Origin: a virus
Direction: 5' to 3' (one strand)
Length of the DNA: 25,772 bases
Virus record (IMG/VR): IMGVR_UViG_3300022752_000347
Span: 1 to 25,772 of that record
Part shown: piece by piece, positions 14,903-23,102 of the stretch
Layout of the letters: the number at the start of each line of letters is the position of its first letter
How positions within the stretch are numbered: the stretch's first letter is position 1
Translations under genes and position numbers: made by a program
Notes under the pieces: model-generated
Told to the model about the DNA's origin: nothing
The model's input: the letters and a program-made list of their open reading frames with translations, nothing else
The model's database searches: none

Positions 14903-15207
14903 CTGAAAAGCTGGAAGCCAAGTCTCAACTTATTGAGAAGACTGCATTTGCAGTGCTTCCTATTCTTTTTACCTGTGTTGTGTATTTGATGTCTGCGTTA
15001 GACAAACTGACGCATGACGTAACAGTGTTAAATGCAAAGATTAGTCTTGTAGTTACTAGCGACAATAAACAAGCTGCCAACAGTGGTGCGGAACTGGCTA
15101 GAGAAAAATTGCGTCAAGATCTTGAAAAAGAAATCCAAGTCAACAGAGATCTTATCCATGTCAATCGTGAACGCATTGTCATTTTGGAAGAACGATTGAA
15201 GAAATGA
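14899..15207 (+). CDS. TM plus coiled-coil protein (holin- or spanin-like candidate)
   Basis: 102 aa, starting in an ATGA overlap. A hydrophobic span at about 14-34 (KTAFAVLPILFTCVVYLMSA) is followed by a long charged helical domain (about 36-102), including ELAREKLRQDLEKEIQVNRD and HVNRERIVILEERLKK, with clear heptad character. This N-terminal-anchor, periplasmic-coil layout is like an inner-membrane spanin. No partner lipoprotein (o-spanin) with a lipobox is seen nested in it or next to it. Alternatively it belongs to a conserved phage membrane family of unknown role. The membrane topology is read directly; the lysis role is inference. Confidence 0.6.
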   Translation: MTEKLEAKSQLIEKTAFAVLPILFTCVVYLMSALDKLTHDVTVLNAKISLVVTSDNKQAANSGAELAREKLRQDLEKEIQVNRDLIHVNRERIVILEERLKK

Positions 15208-15213
15208 CACGCT

Positions 15214-15552
15214 ATGGATATGGATAATTTATCGTATGTGGAGTTTGGAGACGTAGACGGGTTAGGAAAGATGTTGTTTGAGAACGGGGTGCAGCACAAA
15301 TTGTTCTACGAGCAGTTGGCTGACAAGGGCATTCTGATACCGCAGTATCCTTTGATAGACGCAGACCCGGATAACTTAGATGACTGGTTGTTTGTTCACA
15401 ACCAAGAACATGAAAGACTGGCAAGTCAACTGAACCTAGACAATCCTTTTCAGTTGATCAACGCAGACTGGAACGTAGAAGATGACTTTTATGATTGGAT
15501 AGGGGTACATCTGAGCATCCATCAACAGATTGTCAAAGTATTAGGACTGTAA
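15214..15552 (+). CDS. Small protein with paired W-x3-H-x3-H motifs
   Basis: 112 aa, acidic, probably all-helical. Two copies of the same pattern occur: W58-x3-H62-x3-H66 (DWLFVHNQEHERL) and W95-x3-H99-x3-H103 (DWIGVHLSIHQQI), plus His28 (VQHKLF). Between them PFQLINADWN looks like a turn. The spacing places each His pair on one helix face, as in metal-binding four-helix proteins, but no exact hemerythrin signature is present. The stop overlaps the next ATG. Proteins of this style occur in phage structural gene clusters, but I know no established function. Metal binding is an inference. Confidence 0.65.
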   Translation: MDMDNLSYVEFGDVDGLGKMLFENGVQHKLFYEQLADKGILIPQYPLIDADPDNLDDWLFVHNQEHERLASQLNLDNPFQLINADWNVEDDFYDWIGVHLSIHQQIVKVLGL

Positions 15553-15803
15553 TGGACCCGCAACTGGAACAAGCACAGGCCGCTACCCAGCAGTTCATGC
15601 AGCAGTATGGACTGGATGCCAGGACTATGGCGTCTGTGGGACAGATGGCACAAGAAGCAATACGGGACCAGAGCCTGTATGCGCTCCTGCGTGAACAGTT
15701 GTTGGGCGCACAGATCCTCACAGAAAAAGAACTACCAGAACAGGTTAATTACATGACCTTGGCCGCTCTTGCGACTATGGGCGCTTTGGCGGGAGGTCAG
15801 TAA
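15552..15803 (+). CDS. Small Gln/Ala-rich hypothetical protein
   Basis: 83 aa using the ATG at 15552, which overlaps the previous stop (TAATG). The open frame extends upstream to 15495 but only over the previous gene. The product is Gln/Ala/Met-rich and helical (EQAQAATQQFMQQYGLDART), with a mildly hydrophobic C-terminus, MTLAALATMGALAGGQ. It may associate with membranes or with the internal virion proteins coded next. No domain is recognised. Confidence 0.6.
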   Translation: MDPQLEQAQAATQQFMQQYGLDARTMASVGQMAQEAIRDQSLYALLREQLLGAQILTEKELPEQVNYMTLAALATMGALAGGQ

Positions 15804-17482
15804 TGGCTATAGATGCAGATGGCAACTTCTTCAACCCATACTCGCCGGGAAGCTATGAGTATGAGATGGAGGAAGGAACCCGTGGTCAAGAGCCTACTCC
15901 TGGTCCCGCGCAAACTTTTTATGTAACTCCTGATCCGCTCAGGGTTCAACAGCCGACTCCTCCCGCTGGATTCAACACTTTTAATCAAATCACAAGTTTG
16001 ATTTTGTCTGTTGCTACGCTTTCAGTTCCTCTTCTCGGTGAGATGATAGGTGCTGCGATCCTTGAAGGATTAGGAATTACTGGTGCAACCGCCGCTGTAG
16101 AAGCAGGTGTTGGCGCTGCCGCGCTATCTGCTGGCTCCACTGCTGCACAAGGCGGTAGTGCAGAAGACATACTCAAAGGCGCTGCTACTGCTGGCTTTGC
16201 ATCTGGAATCAACGTCGGCATGGGTGGTGGAGTTTATGGCGCGGCCACGGGTTCATTTGTTGGATCTGCCATACAAGGTGGGAGCGTAGATCAGATACTG
16301 ACAAACGCTGTTGCAGCAGGTGCTGGAGCTGGCGTACAGGGAATTCTTGGACCCGCTGCTGGAACTATTGTCCGTGACTTGATCAAGACCGGGGAAGTGT
16401 CGGATCAAACTCTTATTAGAGCCGCAATTTCTGAAGTTGGAGCGTGGAACAAGTCTGGTGATAGGTCTGCACCTATCGTTGAAGGTCAACCTGTTGCTCC
16501 TCCCGCAGCAGAAGAACCTGTCCCAACCAGAATCACACTAGAACCAAAATCAGAAACCCCTGCGGTCACACCAGAAACTGCTGCCGCTACTTTTCCTCCT
16601 GTTGCCGTTACCGCTCCTGTTGTTGCCCCCACGGTTACTGACATTGATGTGATGAAGCAGGTTGCTTCACAACAACCAACAGTTCCTTTAGAAAAAGTGA
16701 CTGTTTCGGGACAAGGCGCTAACGTAGCCCCAGTTGAAACCACCGTACCTAGTACAACTGTTCCGTCTACGGCTGCTGTTGCCACTCCCACTCCAGCGCA
16801 ACCATTTCCGACACCAACTATTACGCCTGTTGCAGAGCCAGAGAAAGAAGCGCCAGTTGTTACTGATATCCCGCCGGTAGAACCTCCGCAAACTGAATTT
16901 GAAAAAAAGTTTATTAGCGAAACTGTTCCTGCTCCAGTAACTACTGGGCCAGAATTCCAGCAAGTAACAATTAGAGAGACCGTTCCACGTCCGGTAGATC
17001 CAATTGAGTTTGAACAGAAAACAATCAGAGAAACAGTTCCCAAAGCCTCTGATGTAGTTACAGAAACACCTGCTCCTCCTCCTGCTCCACCTTCTGTTGC
17101 TCCGCCCACTGAACTTGAAAAAGTTACTGTTACTGCCAAGCGTGACGAAGAACCTGCGCCAACAATCACAGACATTGTTGCCAAGACTATGGAGCCTCTA
17201 CCTGCTGCTCCCGTCGCACCAGAAGTAAAAGCAGAAGAACCTAAGAAAGAAGAACCGGCAAAAGAAACTAAAAAGTTATATCCAACCGTTACTAGCGTTC
17301 CTCCTCCTGCAAGACCGGGAAGACAACCTATAATCACGGGTGTTAGTCCCGCTAGATTGTTGGCAGACGCTCTGGCTGCTTACCGGCCATCGGGTGCTAT
17401 AGAAGGTGAAGAGTCTGGGAAAGAAAGGCAAAATGTCTGGAATGAGAAATCACTGCGTCTTAAAGACGCTCTGGGGTTGTAA
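15803..17482 (+). CDS. Large internal virion-type protein with Pro-rich repeats
   Basis: 559 aa, with GGAGG before the ATG and TAATG coupling to the upstream stop. Residues about 60-220 are Ala/Gly-rich and hydrophobic (FNQITSLILSVATLSVPLLG, then GAAALSAGSTAAQGG), similar to membrane-active or ejected internal virion proteins of short-tailed phages. Residues about 225-510 are Pro/Val/Thr/Glu-rich. They hold three copies of a short unit ending ETVP (starting near 365, 384 and 402), two LEKVTV units (near 296 and 438) and several TDI-x units. The C-terminus is helical and basic. It probably spans or sits in the head-tail core and enters the cell with DNA, but no catalytic motif supports a specific activity. 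Confidence 0.6.
   Translation: MAIDADGNFFNPYSPGSYEYEMEEGTRGQEPTPGPAQTFYVTPDPLRVQQPTPPAGFNTFNQITSLILSVATLSVPLLGEMIGAAILEGLGITGATAAVEAGVGAAALSAGSTAAQGGSAEDILKGAATAGFASGINVGMGGGVYGAATGSFVGSAIQGGSVDQILTNAVAAGAGAGVQGILGPAAGTIVRDLIKTGEVSDQTLIRAAISEVGAWNKSGDRSAPIVEGQPVAPPAAEEPVPTRITLEPKSETPAVTPETAAATFPPVAVTAPVVAPTVTDIDVMKQVASQQPTVPLEKVTVSGQGANVAPVETTVPSTTVPSTAAVATPTPAQPFPTPTITPVAEPEKEAPVVTDIPPVEPPQTEFEKKFISETVPAPVTTGPEFQQVTIRETVPRPVDPIEFEQKTIRETVPKASDVVTETPAPPPAPPSVAPPTELEKVTVTAKRDEEPAPTITDIVAKTMEPLPAAPVAPEVKAEEPKKEEPAKETKKLYPTVTSVPPPARPGRQPIITGVSPARLLADALAAYRPSGAIEGEESGKERQNVWNEKSLRLKDALGL
16895..17045 (+). repeat. Three short in-frame repeats ending ETVP
   Basis: Units begin near 16895, 16952 and 17006 and encode EFEKKFISETVP, EFQQVTIRETVP and EFEQKTIRETVP. 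They are 54-57 bases apart, with Pro-rich linkers between them. They are clear at protein level and diverged at DNA level. Confidence 0.8.
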
Positions 17483-18493
17483 ATGAGTGAACTACGCAAG
17501 ATGACCCGTATGGGTGGAGATCTCCGCAAGATTGCCCGTCTTCTGCAAGACAAGGGCAGGAACGGAGATACGATCCTGGCGCACATCAACCCCCGTGAGG
17601 CTGCACTCCTGCGTGAGCAAGGCGGTTCTGGTGATATCAACCCAGAGACCGGCCTTATGGAGTTCTCTGACTACAGCGAGGGTAGCTCAGGGTATGACCC
17701 AGCGCCTACAGCACCTGACTATTCAAACGTGCCAGAGGGTTTGTTTGAAGGTGCTGCCTATACACCAGAGCCTTCTGATCAATTGTTTGCTACACGCTCA
17801 TTGGCTGGTGCACCACAAGCTGAAACTTCTTATTTTGACCAAGCATATCGTGCAGGTGCTCTTCCTCAACTGGATCGTGGCCCAATCCCAGACGCTACAA
17901 GGTTAAGTACTGTTCAACCATTTGATGTTACTCAAGAACGGATTGCCGCTGAACCACTCCGTACCGGAGCAGGCGCACCAGCAGAGAAAAGTTTCTTGGA
18001 GTCCCTCTCCGGTGGTGACAAGACTCGCCTGGGACTAGGTGCACTAGGTGGTCTACAGACTGCACTGACAGCTCGCAAGGCTCGTCAGGGTGCACAGCAG
18101 GCAGCACAGCAGATCCGTGATATCGGTGCGCCTTACCAACAGCGTGGTCTAGCAGAACAGGCCGCTGCCGCTCGTGGTGAATTGACTCCGGTTAACCAGC
18201 AGGCTCTAGAAGCACAACGCGCTCGTGCTGCCCAGGCTGGTGTTGCCCGTGGTGGCGTAGGTATTGCCCAGCAACAGAGAGCAGAGGAAGATCTGCGTAA
18301 CCGTCTGTTAGCGGCACAACAGGACTTTGGGTTAAAGTTGTCTGGTATTGCAGACCAGTACACAGCCAAGGCTATCCAAGAAGGTATCCGTGCTGACTCT
18401 GAGATCTCTGCCATGTATGGTCAATACTTTGGTAACCTGACTCGACTGGCTGCACCAACGATCATCCAGTCTACCCAACCTGCTGGGAAGTAA
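17483..18493 (+). CDS. Internal virion-region protein, Ala/Gln-rich
   Basis: 336 aa, starting at the base after the previous stop. The N-terminus GDTILAHINPREAALLREQG followed by GSGDINPETGLMEF (about 48-61) is a pattern I associate with phage structural proteins near the internal-core genes. The middle is acidic and Pro-rich. Residues about 165-300 form long Ala/Gln/Arg-rich helices (LTARKARQGAQQAAQQIRD, LNPV-like turns, QQQRAEEDLRNRLLAAQQDF), predicted coiled coil. Base composition here is high in GC (about 60% in the line at 18121), in sharp contrast with the next gene. Function unknown; a core or ejection protein fits the context. Confidence 0.6.
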   Translation: MSELRKMTRMGGDLRKIARLLQDKGRNGDTILAHINPREAALLREQGGSGDINPETGLMEFSDYSEGSSGYDPAPTAPDYSNVPEGLFEGAAYTPEPSDQLFATRSLAGAPQAETSYFDQAYRAGALPQLDRGPIPDATRLSTVQPFDVTQERIAAEPLRTGAGAPAEKSFLESLSGGDKTRLGLGALGGLQTALTARKARQGAQQAAQQIRDIGAPYQQRGLAEQAAAARGELTPVNQQALEAQRARAAQAGVARGGVGIAQQQRAEEDLRNRLLAAQQDFGLKLSGIADQYTAKAIQEGIRADSEISAMYGQYFGNLTRLAAPTIIQSTQPAGK

Positions 18494-18495
18494 TC

Positions 18496-20304
18496 ATGGC
18501 TTTGCCTGACTTGCTCAAAACCGATATGGGTGGTATCTCACCACTGATTGACTCCGCTCGTGCTCCCAAAGAAACCCCACAGTCTTTGGTAAAGATGCCT
18601 GCTGCACCTAAGTTTGGTGAAGATGATGTTGGCACAATGGAAGGGATTCTTTCAATAGGCAGAGGAAGACTTGCAAATTTACAAACACAACAAGCTAATG
18701 TAACAACCAAACAACAAAGTTTTGAAACACAACTTTCAAATCTTACTGCTCAAAAACTTGCATACGATAGGCAAAAAGAAGAATTTGGTGCAAAACAAAG
18801 AGAAGAAGAAGCAAGGTCTAATTACGACAACATCAAAAAAATGTTTGATGATGAAGTAAATAGCCCAGGTTTCAAAGAAAAACAACGCATCAACAAAGAA
18901 ATTGCTGAGTACAGCGTCTTTGTCCCAACCGAAGTTACGGCTCCCATGTTGGGAGTTTTGTTTTCTGCTATCGGTGCGGCTGGAATGCTGTTGGGTGGAA
19001 ACAGCAAAAACACCGCCAAAGCAGCACTGTCAGCCATGAACGGCATGGCAGAAGGGTTTGGAAAAGGCAGAGAACAGTATGACAAAGAACGTAAACAAGC
19101 GTTTGATTCAAATTTAAAATTGTTGCAATCTAAATTGACTGCGGTCAAAGATGGTCTTGAAGATGCAAGACGAGAAGCCGTGTTGAACAAACAAGCGGCA
19201 GATCAAAAAGTTAGAGAAACACTCGCTGCCAATGAAGCTCAGTTCTTGCAAGAGAATACCAACAAGCGTGGTCTTGAATCAACGATTGCTCTTGTGAATG
19301 GGCAATTAAAAAGTCTCAATCACGCGGCAGAGCTACTTTCCACTAAGACAAATCAGTTGTCTAGTGAGTTGCAAAGAGAAGCTCTTCAGGTTTATTTAAA
19401 AAAAGCAGATATCGCATCTAGAGAAACTCAAAGCGAGTTGAACCGTGAGCAAAGAGCAAGAGACGCTGCATTAATGCGTCAAGGCCAAGAGCAAGGAAGA
19501 GCATTGCAAAGGGAACTTGCTCTATTAAGATTAAGAGAAGCTGGTTCGAGGCGAGATGTTAAAGCATTGCAAGACATTGGTCCTGCACTAAGAAATATTG
19601 CTGTTAATTATCCAGACGGCACTGCAAACAATCTGGTTGGTGCGTCTGCGGATGACAAAAAGAAAATTCAGGGTGCGTTTAGAGCACTTCAAGAATCAGA
19701 AGAAACAGCAGACTTTATTGCAAAAAACCCTAAGGCTGTTGGTGCTTTGGCAAAACTTCGTAACGTCATTAAAGTTGACGCTATCCAAAGTTTAAAAAGC
19801 GACGATGAAACTCAAACGGTTGCTGGAAAATCGGCAATTCTTGAATCACAAATTGATGCTGCTGCCAATAAAGGAATAGTTACTAAAGACGAAGCTGAAG
19901 CGGCAAAGATTCTTGAAAAAAGATTGTTTGGACTTGCTCTTGCAGATGTTCAAGGTTCTGGTCAAAGAGGTTCTGTGTACCTTGACAGACAATTCCAGAA
20001 TCTTTATGACCAAGCCTCTCGTCCTGACACGTTATTAAAAGTTATTAAAGAAAGATCTGGGGAAAACAACAGAAACCTTAAAGTTTATAGGCTTGGTGTT
20101 GAAAGACACGAAAACCCAGAATTGTTTCCTTTAACCTTATCCGAAACACAAAACGATTTTAATAGGTATATTCAAGAAAGATCTCCGTCTCCTCGTCAAG
20201 ATCATATTGAAAAACTTAGGAAAGATCCATCTCCAAAAATGAAAAGGTTTTTTGATGAGGCGTATGGAGAAGGTGCTGCCAACAGAATTTTAGGATCTAA
20301 GTAA
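18496..20304 (+). CDS. Large coiled-coil internal virion protein
   Basis: 602 aa, three bases after the previous stop. Most of the length is charged helix. Coiled-coil-like stretches run at about 60-125 (QTQQANVTTKQQSFETQLSN) and 195-330, around one hydrophobic segment at about 145-170 (VTAPMLGVLFSAIGAAGMLL). This layout, long coils flanking one membrane-prone span, fits an ejected core protein or short tape-like protein of a podovirus. The C-terminal part is basic and polar, with RSGENNRNLKVYRLG and YIQERSPSPRQD. From about 18640 the DNA becomes AT-rich (20 G/C in 60 bases at 18661) with AGA arginine codons, so most of the gene looks compositionally foreign to its left neighbour. Confidence 0.65.
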   Translation: MALPDLLKTDMGGISPLIDSARAPKETPQSLVKMPAAPKFGEDDVGTMEGILSIGRGRLANLQTQQANVTTKQQSFETQLSNLTAQKLAYDRQKEEFGAKQREEEARSNYDNIKKMFDDEVNSPGFKEKQRINKEIAEYSVFVPTEVTAPMLGVLFSAIGAAGMLLGGNSKNTAKAALSAMNGMAEGFGKGREQYDKERKQAFDSNLKLLQSKLTAVKDGLEDARREAVLNKQAADQKVRETLAANEAQFLQENTNKRGLESTIALVNGQLKSLNHAAELLSTKTNQLSSELQREALQVYLKKADIASRETQSELNREQRARDAALMRQGQEQGRALQRELALLRLREAGSRRDVKALQDIGPALRNIAVNYPDGTANNLVGASADDKKKIQGAFRALQESEETADFIAKNPKAVGALAKLRNVIKVDAIQSLKSDDETQTVAGKSAILESQIDAAANKGIVTKDEAEAAKILEKRLFGLALADVQGSGQRGSVYLDRQFQNLYDQASRPDTLLKVIKERSGENNRNLKVYRLGVERHENPELFPLTLSETQNDFNRYIQERSPSPRQDHIEKLRKDPSPKMKRFFDEAYGEGAANRILGSK

Positions 20305-21653
20305 TGGCTGAAAAGAATCCTTTTCTTGAAGACGCAGAACCAACGAGGGTTTCTGAAGGTGGGTTGACAGGTGCTTTAAAAGCTGCTGGCCGAGGTCTTT
20401 ACGAATCAGTACCTTTTGTTGGAGAAAAAAAAGCTGAAGAGGCTGGATTGCCTCAGCCGTCAAGTTTTGCTGAACGTCTTACTCGTAGAGCTGCTAGAAA
20501 CTTGCCATACGCTTTGGCTGCATCTCCATTTGTTACACCAGCAGGTGCTGCATTAGGACTGATGGGAAGTACTGCATTAGGCCAAGCCGCTGAAGAAATT
20601 GGTGTACCAGAGTCTTACCAACCAGTTGCTGAAATGATTGGCGGTGGGATTGGCCCTGGTGTAAGAGGCGTTGCAGGAAGAACTCTTGGATACACTCAAC
20701 CAGCACTTGTAGAATCTTCTAAAAAAGCCGCAAAGGCTGGATATGAGCTTGGTCCATCATCTAGAGCAGAACGTGGAATGATGTATGGCGCAGGTCCAAC
20801 AGAAGAATCTGCAATACGAAATCTAGATAAGTTTACTAAAGATGCTGCTCAACGAGCTGGGAATCCCTTACAAGCAGGCAAAGGGATAGATGGTTCTTGG
20901 ATTACAGATACTTCAAAAAAACTATCAAACGAAGCTAACAGAATTTTTTCTGGCAAATCATTTGCTACAACCCCTAAGTTTTCTAATGACATTGTTAACA
21001 TTGAAAGAGAAGCTGCTGGAATTTTTGGAGAACAAGGTAATGCAGTATCAAACTTGTTGGAAAAAAACATTCAAGGATATCGTCCGGGCGGTGCATTTAC
21101 CCAACCAAAATTCAAAGCAGAGGATCTTAGATCTGCAATTGTTGATGTCAATGAAAGGTTGATGGGTGAAGCTCCTGCCAACCAAAAAAAGGTGCTTTAC
21201 AAGTTAAAAGATTCTTTAGAGAAACTTGTTGAAGACAACTTTAAATCTCTCAACCAACCTCAGCTTGTTAAAGATTACAACGACTGGAAAAGCAATTACC
21301 ATTCGTTTGCAACAATAAAAGATTTGGTTCAAAGAGGAACTGGCATTACTGGTGCAAAACAAATTGATCCGGCAAAGTTAAAGTCTTTGGTTGAATCAAG
21401 GACTGGTGGCAATCCAGTAATCAATCCTTTGTACGACAACCTAGCCGAGTTTGGAAACATACTTGCAGCAAAGACTACCGCTGCTCCTGGATTGTTAAAA
21501 GCGGGATATAGAACAATTACTGAAAGTCCTTTGGTTAGGGCGTTGGGTGGTGTCTTCCAACCAAGTGTTGCAAGACGAGGAGGTTCTACTGCTGTTGCCG
21601 CTCAAACAGTGTCCCCAGCAACTCAATACACTCAACAGAAACCAGAACAATGA
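20304..21653 (+). CDS. Internal virion protein with hydrophobic N-terminal region
   Basis: 449 aa, TAATG overlap with the previous stop and ATGA overlap with the next gene. After a polar start (KNPFLEDAEPTRVSEGGLTG), a Gly/Ala hydrophobic stretch runs at about 70-95 (NLPYALAASPFVTPAGAALG), then helical, Lys/Asn-rich sequence with SRAERGMMYGAGPTEES and PKFKAEDLRSAIVDVNERL. No muramidase or protease triad could be identified. It shares the AT-rich composition of the upstream gene, and the composition changes sharply at its stop codon. It may form, with the two previous products, the ejection apparatus; this is inferred only from order and character. Confidence 0.6.
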   Translation: MAEKNPFLEDAEPTRVSEGGLTGALKAAGRGLYESVPFVGEKKAEEAGLPQPSSFAERLTRRAARNLPYALAASPFVTPAGAALGLMGSTALGQAAEEIGVPESYQPVAEMIGGGIGPGVRGVAGRTLGYTQPALVESSKKAAKAGYELGPSSRAERGMMYGAGPTEESAIRNLDKFTKDAAQRAGNPLQAGKGIDGSWITDTSKKLSNEANRIFSGKSFATTPKFSNDIVNIEREAAGIFGEQGNAVSNLLEKNIQGYRPGGAFTQPKFKAEDLRSAIVDVNERLMGEAPANQKKVLYKLKDSLEKLVEDNFKSLNQPQLVKDYNDWKSNYHSFATIKDLVQRGTGITGAKQIDPAKLKSLVESRTGGNPVINPLYDNLAEFGNILAAKTTAAPGLLKAGYRTITESPLVRALGGVFQPSVARRGGSTAVAAQTVSPATQYTQQKPEQ

Positions 21654-21847
21654 GCAAGAAGCGTGGCATCAGCACAGAGTTAGAGAAGGCTATCGCAGAT
21701 ATGCTGCGTGTGACCATCTCTGACCCGGAAGCCAGTCTTGATGCTAAGATGAAGGTTATCGACCGTGCGCTGAAGTTGGAAGCCCTGCGCCTGAAAGACG
21801 AGGGTTCTGACTGGGGTACGGGTTTTATGAACGATGACGATGAGTAA
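21650..21847 (+). CDS. Small helical acidic-tailed protein (65 aa)
   Basis: Starts in an ATGA overlap and ends MNDDDE. The body is helical: TELEKAIADMLRVTISDPEA and LDAKMKVIDRALKLEALRLK, then DWGTGF. It is similar in style to small proteins found near lysis or packaging genes in environmental podophages. A small-terminase-like role has to be considered because no small terminase is otherwise seen, but there is no HTH to support it. Composition returns to about 50% GC here. Confidence 0.65.
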   Translation: MSKKRGISTELEKAIADMLRVTISDPEASLDAKMKVIDRALKLEALRLKDEGSDWGTGFMNDDDE

Positions 21848-21852
21848 TCTAT

Positions 21853-22074
21853 ATGGAAGCCATTCAATTGATCAAACTAGCCTTGACCGTGGTGACGGAC
21901 AGGCTTATTACCGTCCTAGCCCTGCTGACCTCGTGTGGTCTAGGATGCTGGACAATGTGGAACCCAACGTGGGAGCGGGTGGCGACACTCGGCATCTATG
22001 TGGTGTTCTGTTACCTTACGATCACTGCCAAGGAGCATAGAAATGAAGAGCCGTATCCAGCAACGGGACCATAA
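21853..22074 (+). CDS. Two-TM small membrane protein, holin-like
   Basis: 73 aa with two hydrophobic spans, about residues 17-36 (RLITVLALLTSCGLGCWTMW) and 42-58 (RVATLGIYVVFCYLTIT), joined by NPTWE, with a charged tail KEHRNEEPYP. Size and topology are those of class II holins. It starts five bases after the previous stop without a strong ribosome site and overlaps the next gene by 32 bases. A second holin-type gene and a lysozyme lie within 1.5 kb, so this may be a second holin, an antiholin or a membrane accessory. Confidence 0.65.
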   Translation: MEAIQLIKLALTVVTDRLITVLALLTSCGLGCWTMWNPTWERVATLGIYVVFCYLTITAKEHRNEEPYPATGP

Positions 22075-22258
22075 CGTCAACCAGCAGATTGCAAAGTCTA
22101 CTCGGCCACAACTACCGAGAGACGGTAGCCGAGACATGGTGCGATGGGAGCCAGGACAGATGCCAAAAGGCGGGTTCCGGGCAATCATTCCATTCTGCGA
22201 GGGTCCGTATGATACCCACCAGAGTCCAACCAGCGGCGGCGGCAAGAGGATCTACTAA
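22043..22258 (+). CDS. Small basic hypothetical protein (71 aa)
   Basis: The start at 22043 is decided by AAGGAG eight bases upstream; the frame is open further 5' but only over the membrane gene. The product is basic and polar (QQRDHNVNQQIAKSTRPQLP, WEPGQMPKGGFRAIIPFCEG) and ends SGGGKRIY. Its own stop overlaps the next ATG. No domain is recognised. Likely real because of the strong ribosome site and tight coupling. Confidence 0.65.
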   Translation: MKSRIQQRDHNVNQQIAKSTRPQLPRDGSRDMVRWEPGQMPKGGFRAIIPFCEGPYDTHQSPTSGGGKRIY

Positions 22259-22608
22259 TGTCAATCATCGGTTCTTTCTACCCTATGGGCAGGACGTTTG
22301 TCCTGTCTGGCACTACTACTAACCAAAGTGCAAACATCTACGCTGACAGTCCATCTGGTCAGTATTTGTTTATCAATCATGAGGTTGCTTCTACTGGCCA
22401 GCCGGTGTACGTCAGGATTTCTGCAACCAGCGGAAATAATGCTGCTGTAGCCAACGCTACGTCTGGCAACTACGGTGTGCCTATCCGGCCAGCAGAGTCT
22501 ATTGTCCTGAGTGGACCCCAGTGTTCTTCTGGTTCAAACGTGTTTATCACCTTCATTACCGCTGCTGGCACAGCCAACGTGTACGTCACTCCGGGTGAGG
22601 GTAGGTAA
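22258..22608 (+). CDS. Small beta-rich protein, possible virion component
   Basis: 116 aa, coupled on both sides by TAATG. The product is nearly uncharged and rich in Ser, Thr, Ala, Asn and Gly, with alternating hydrophobic segments (SGQYLFINHEVASTGQPVYV, SNVFITFITAAGTANVYV), so it is predicted beta. It resembles in character the small capsid-associated proteins at 7692-8483, although it sits in the lysis region. A decoration or tail-tip role is possible; no direct evidence. Confidence 0.6.
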   Translation: MSIIGSFYPMGRTFVLSGTTTNQSANIYADSPSGQYLFINHEVASTGQPVYVRISATSGNNAAVANATSGNYGVPIRPAESIVLSGPQCSSGSNVFITFITAAGTANVYVTPGEGR

Positions 22609-23102
22609 TGCTTGAACTCTTGTCTGGTGGGATCTTTGGTTCCCTGCTAGGCGGTATCTTCCGTCTGGCGCCAGAGGTTCTGAAGTTCCTAGACAAGAAG
22701 AACGAGCGCGGCCATGAGCTAGAGATGTTCAACCGCCAGTGCGAGCTGGAGGCGCAGAGAGGCCAGCAGAAGATGGCTGAGATCGGCGCACAGCACGAGG
22801 CTACGGTTGATGCAGGAGTAATGAATGCTTTCAACTCGGCGATTGAATCGCAGACTGAGATGGCTAAAGCTGCTGGTGGCTTCGCAGCGTCTCTATCTGC
22901 CTCTGTACGCCCTGTTGTTACTTACTGGATCTTGTTTGTTTGGTCATGCGTACACCTCTGGATGGGCTATTCTTCATGGCATACCGGGATGGAGCCTACA
23001 GAGGTCTTCAAGCTAATGATGAGTGCAGACTTCTCTGCTCTGGTATCTGGCACGTTGAACTATTGGTTCCTCGATAGGACGCTCGCCAAGCGTGGACTTT
23101 GA
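22608..23102 (+). CDS. Holin, three-TM (GTA/3TM-holin) type
   Basis: 164 aa. The N-terminus SGGIFGSLLGGIFRLAPEVL is a hydrophobic glycine-rich helix, followed by a charged coiled middle (about 30-70). The C-terminal half carries SVRPVVTYWILFVWSCVHLW (about 99-118) and SALVSGTLNYWFLDRTLAKR (about 143-162). The SVRP-x-VTYW and NYWFLDRTL pieces resemble the 3TM holin family seen next to phage and GTA endolysins. The lysozyme gene begins inside its last codons, so the pair is a typical holin-endolysin cassette. It would permeabilise the inner membrane at lysis time. Confidence 0.75.
   Translation: MLELLSGGIFGSLLGGIFRLAPEVLKFLDKKNERGHELEMFNRQCELEAQRGQQKMAEIGAQHEATVDAGVMNAFNSAIESQTEMAKAAGGFAASLSASVRPVVTYWILFVWSCVHLWMGYSSWHTGMEPTEVFKLMMSADFSALVSGTLNYWFLDRTLAKRGL

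Noticed and set aside
16486-17337. 283-aa minus-strand frame, Gly/Val/Ser-rich
   Set aside because: It is antisense to the Pro-rich repeats of the internal virion gene and has no independent start signal or domain.
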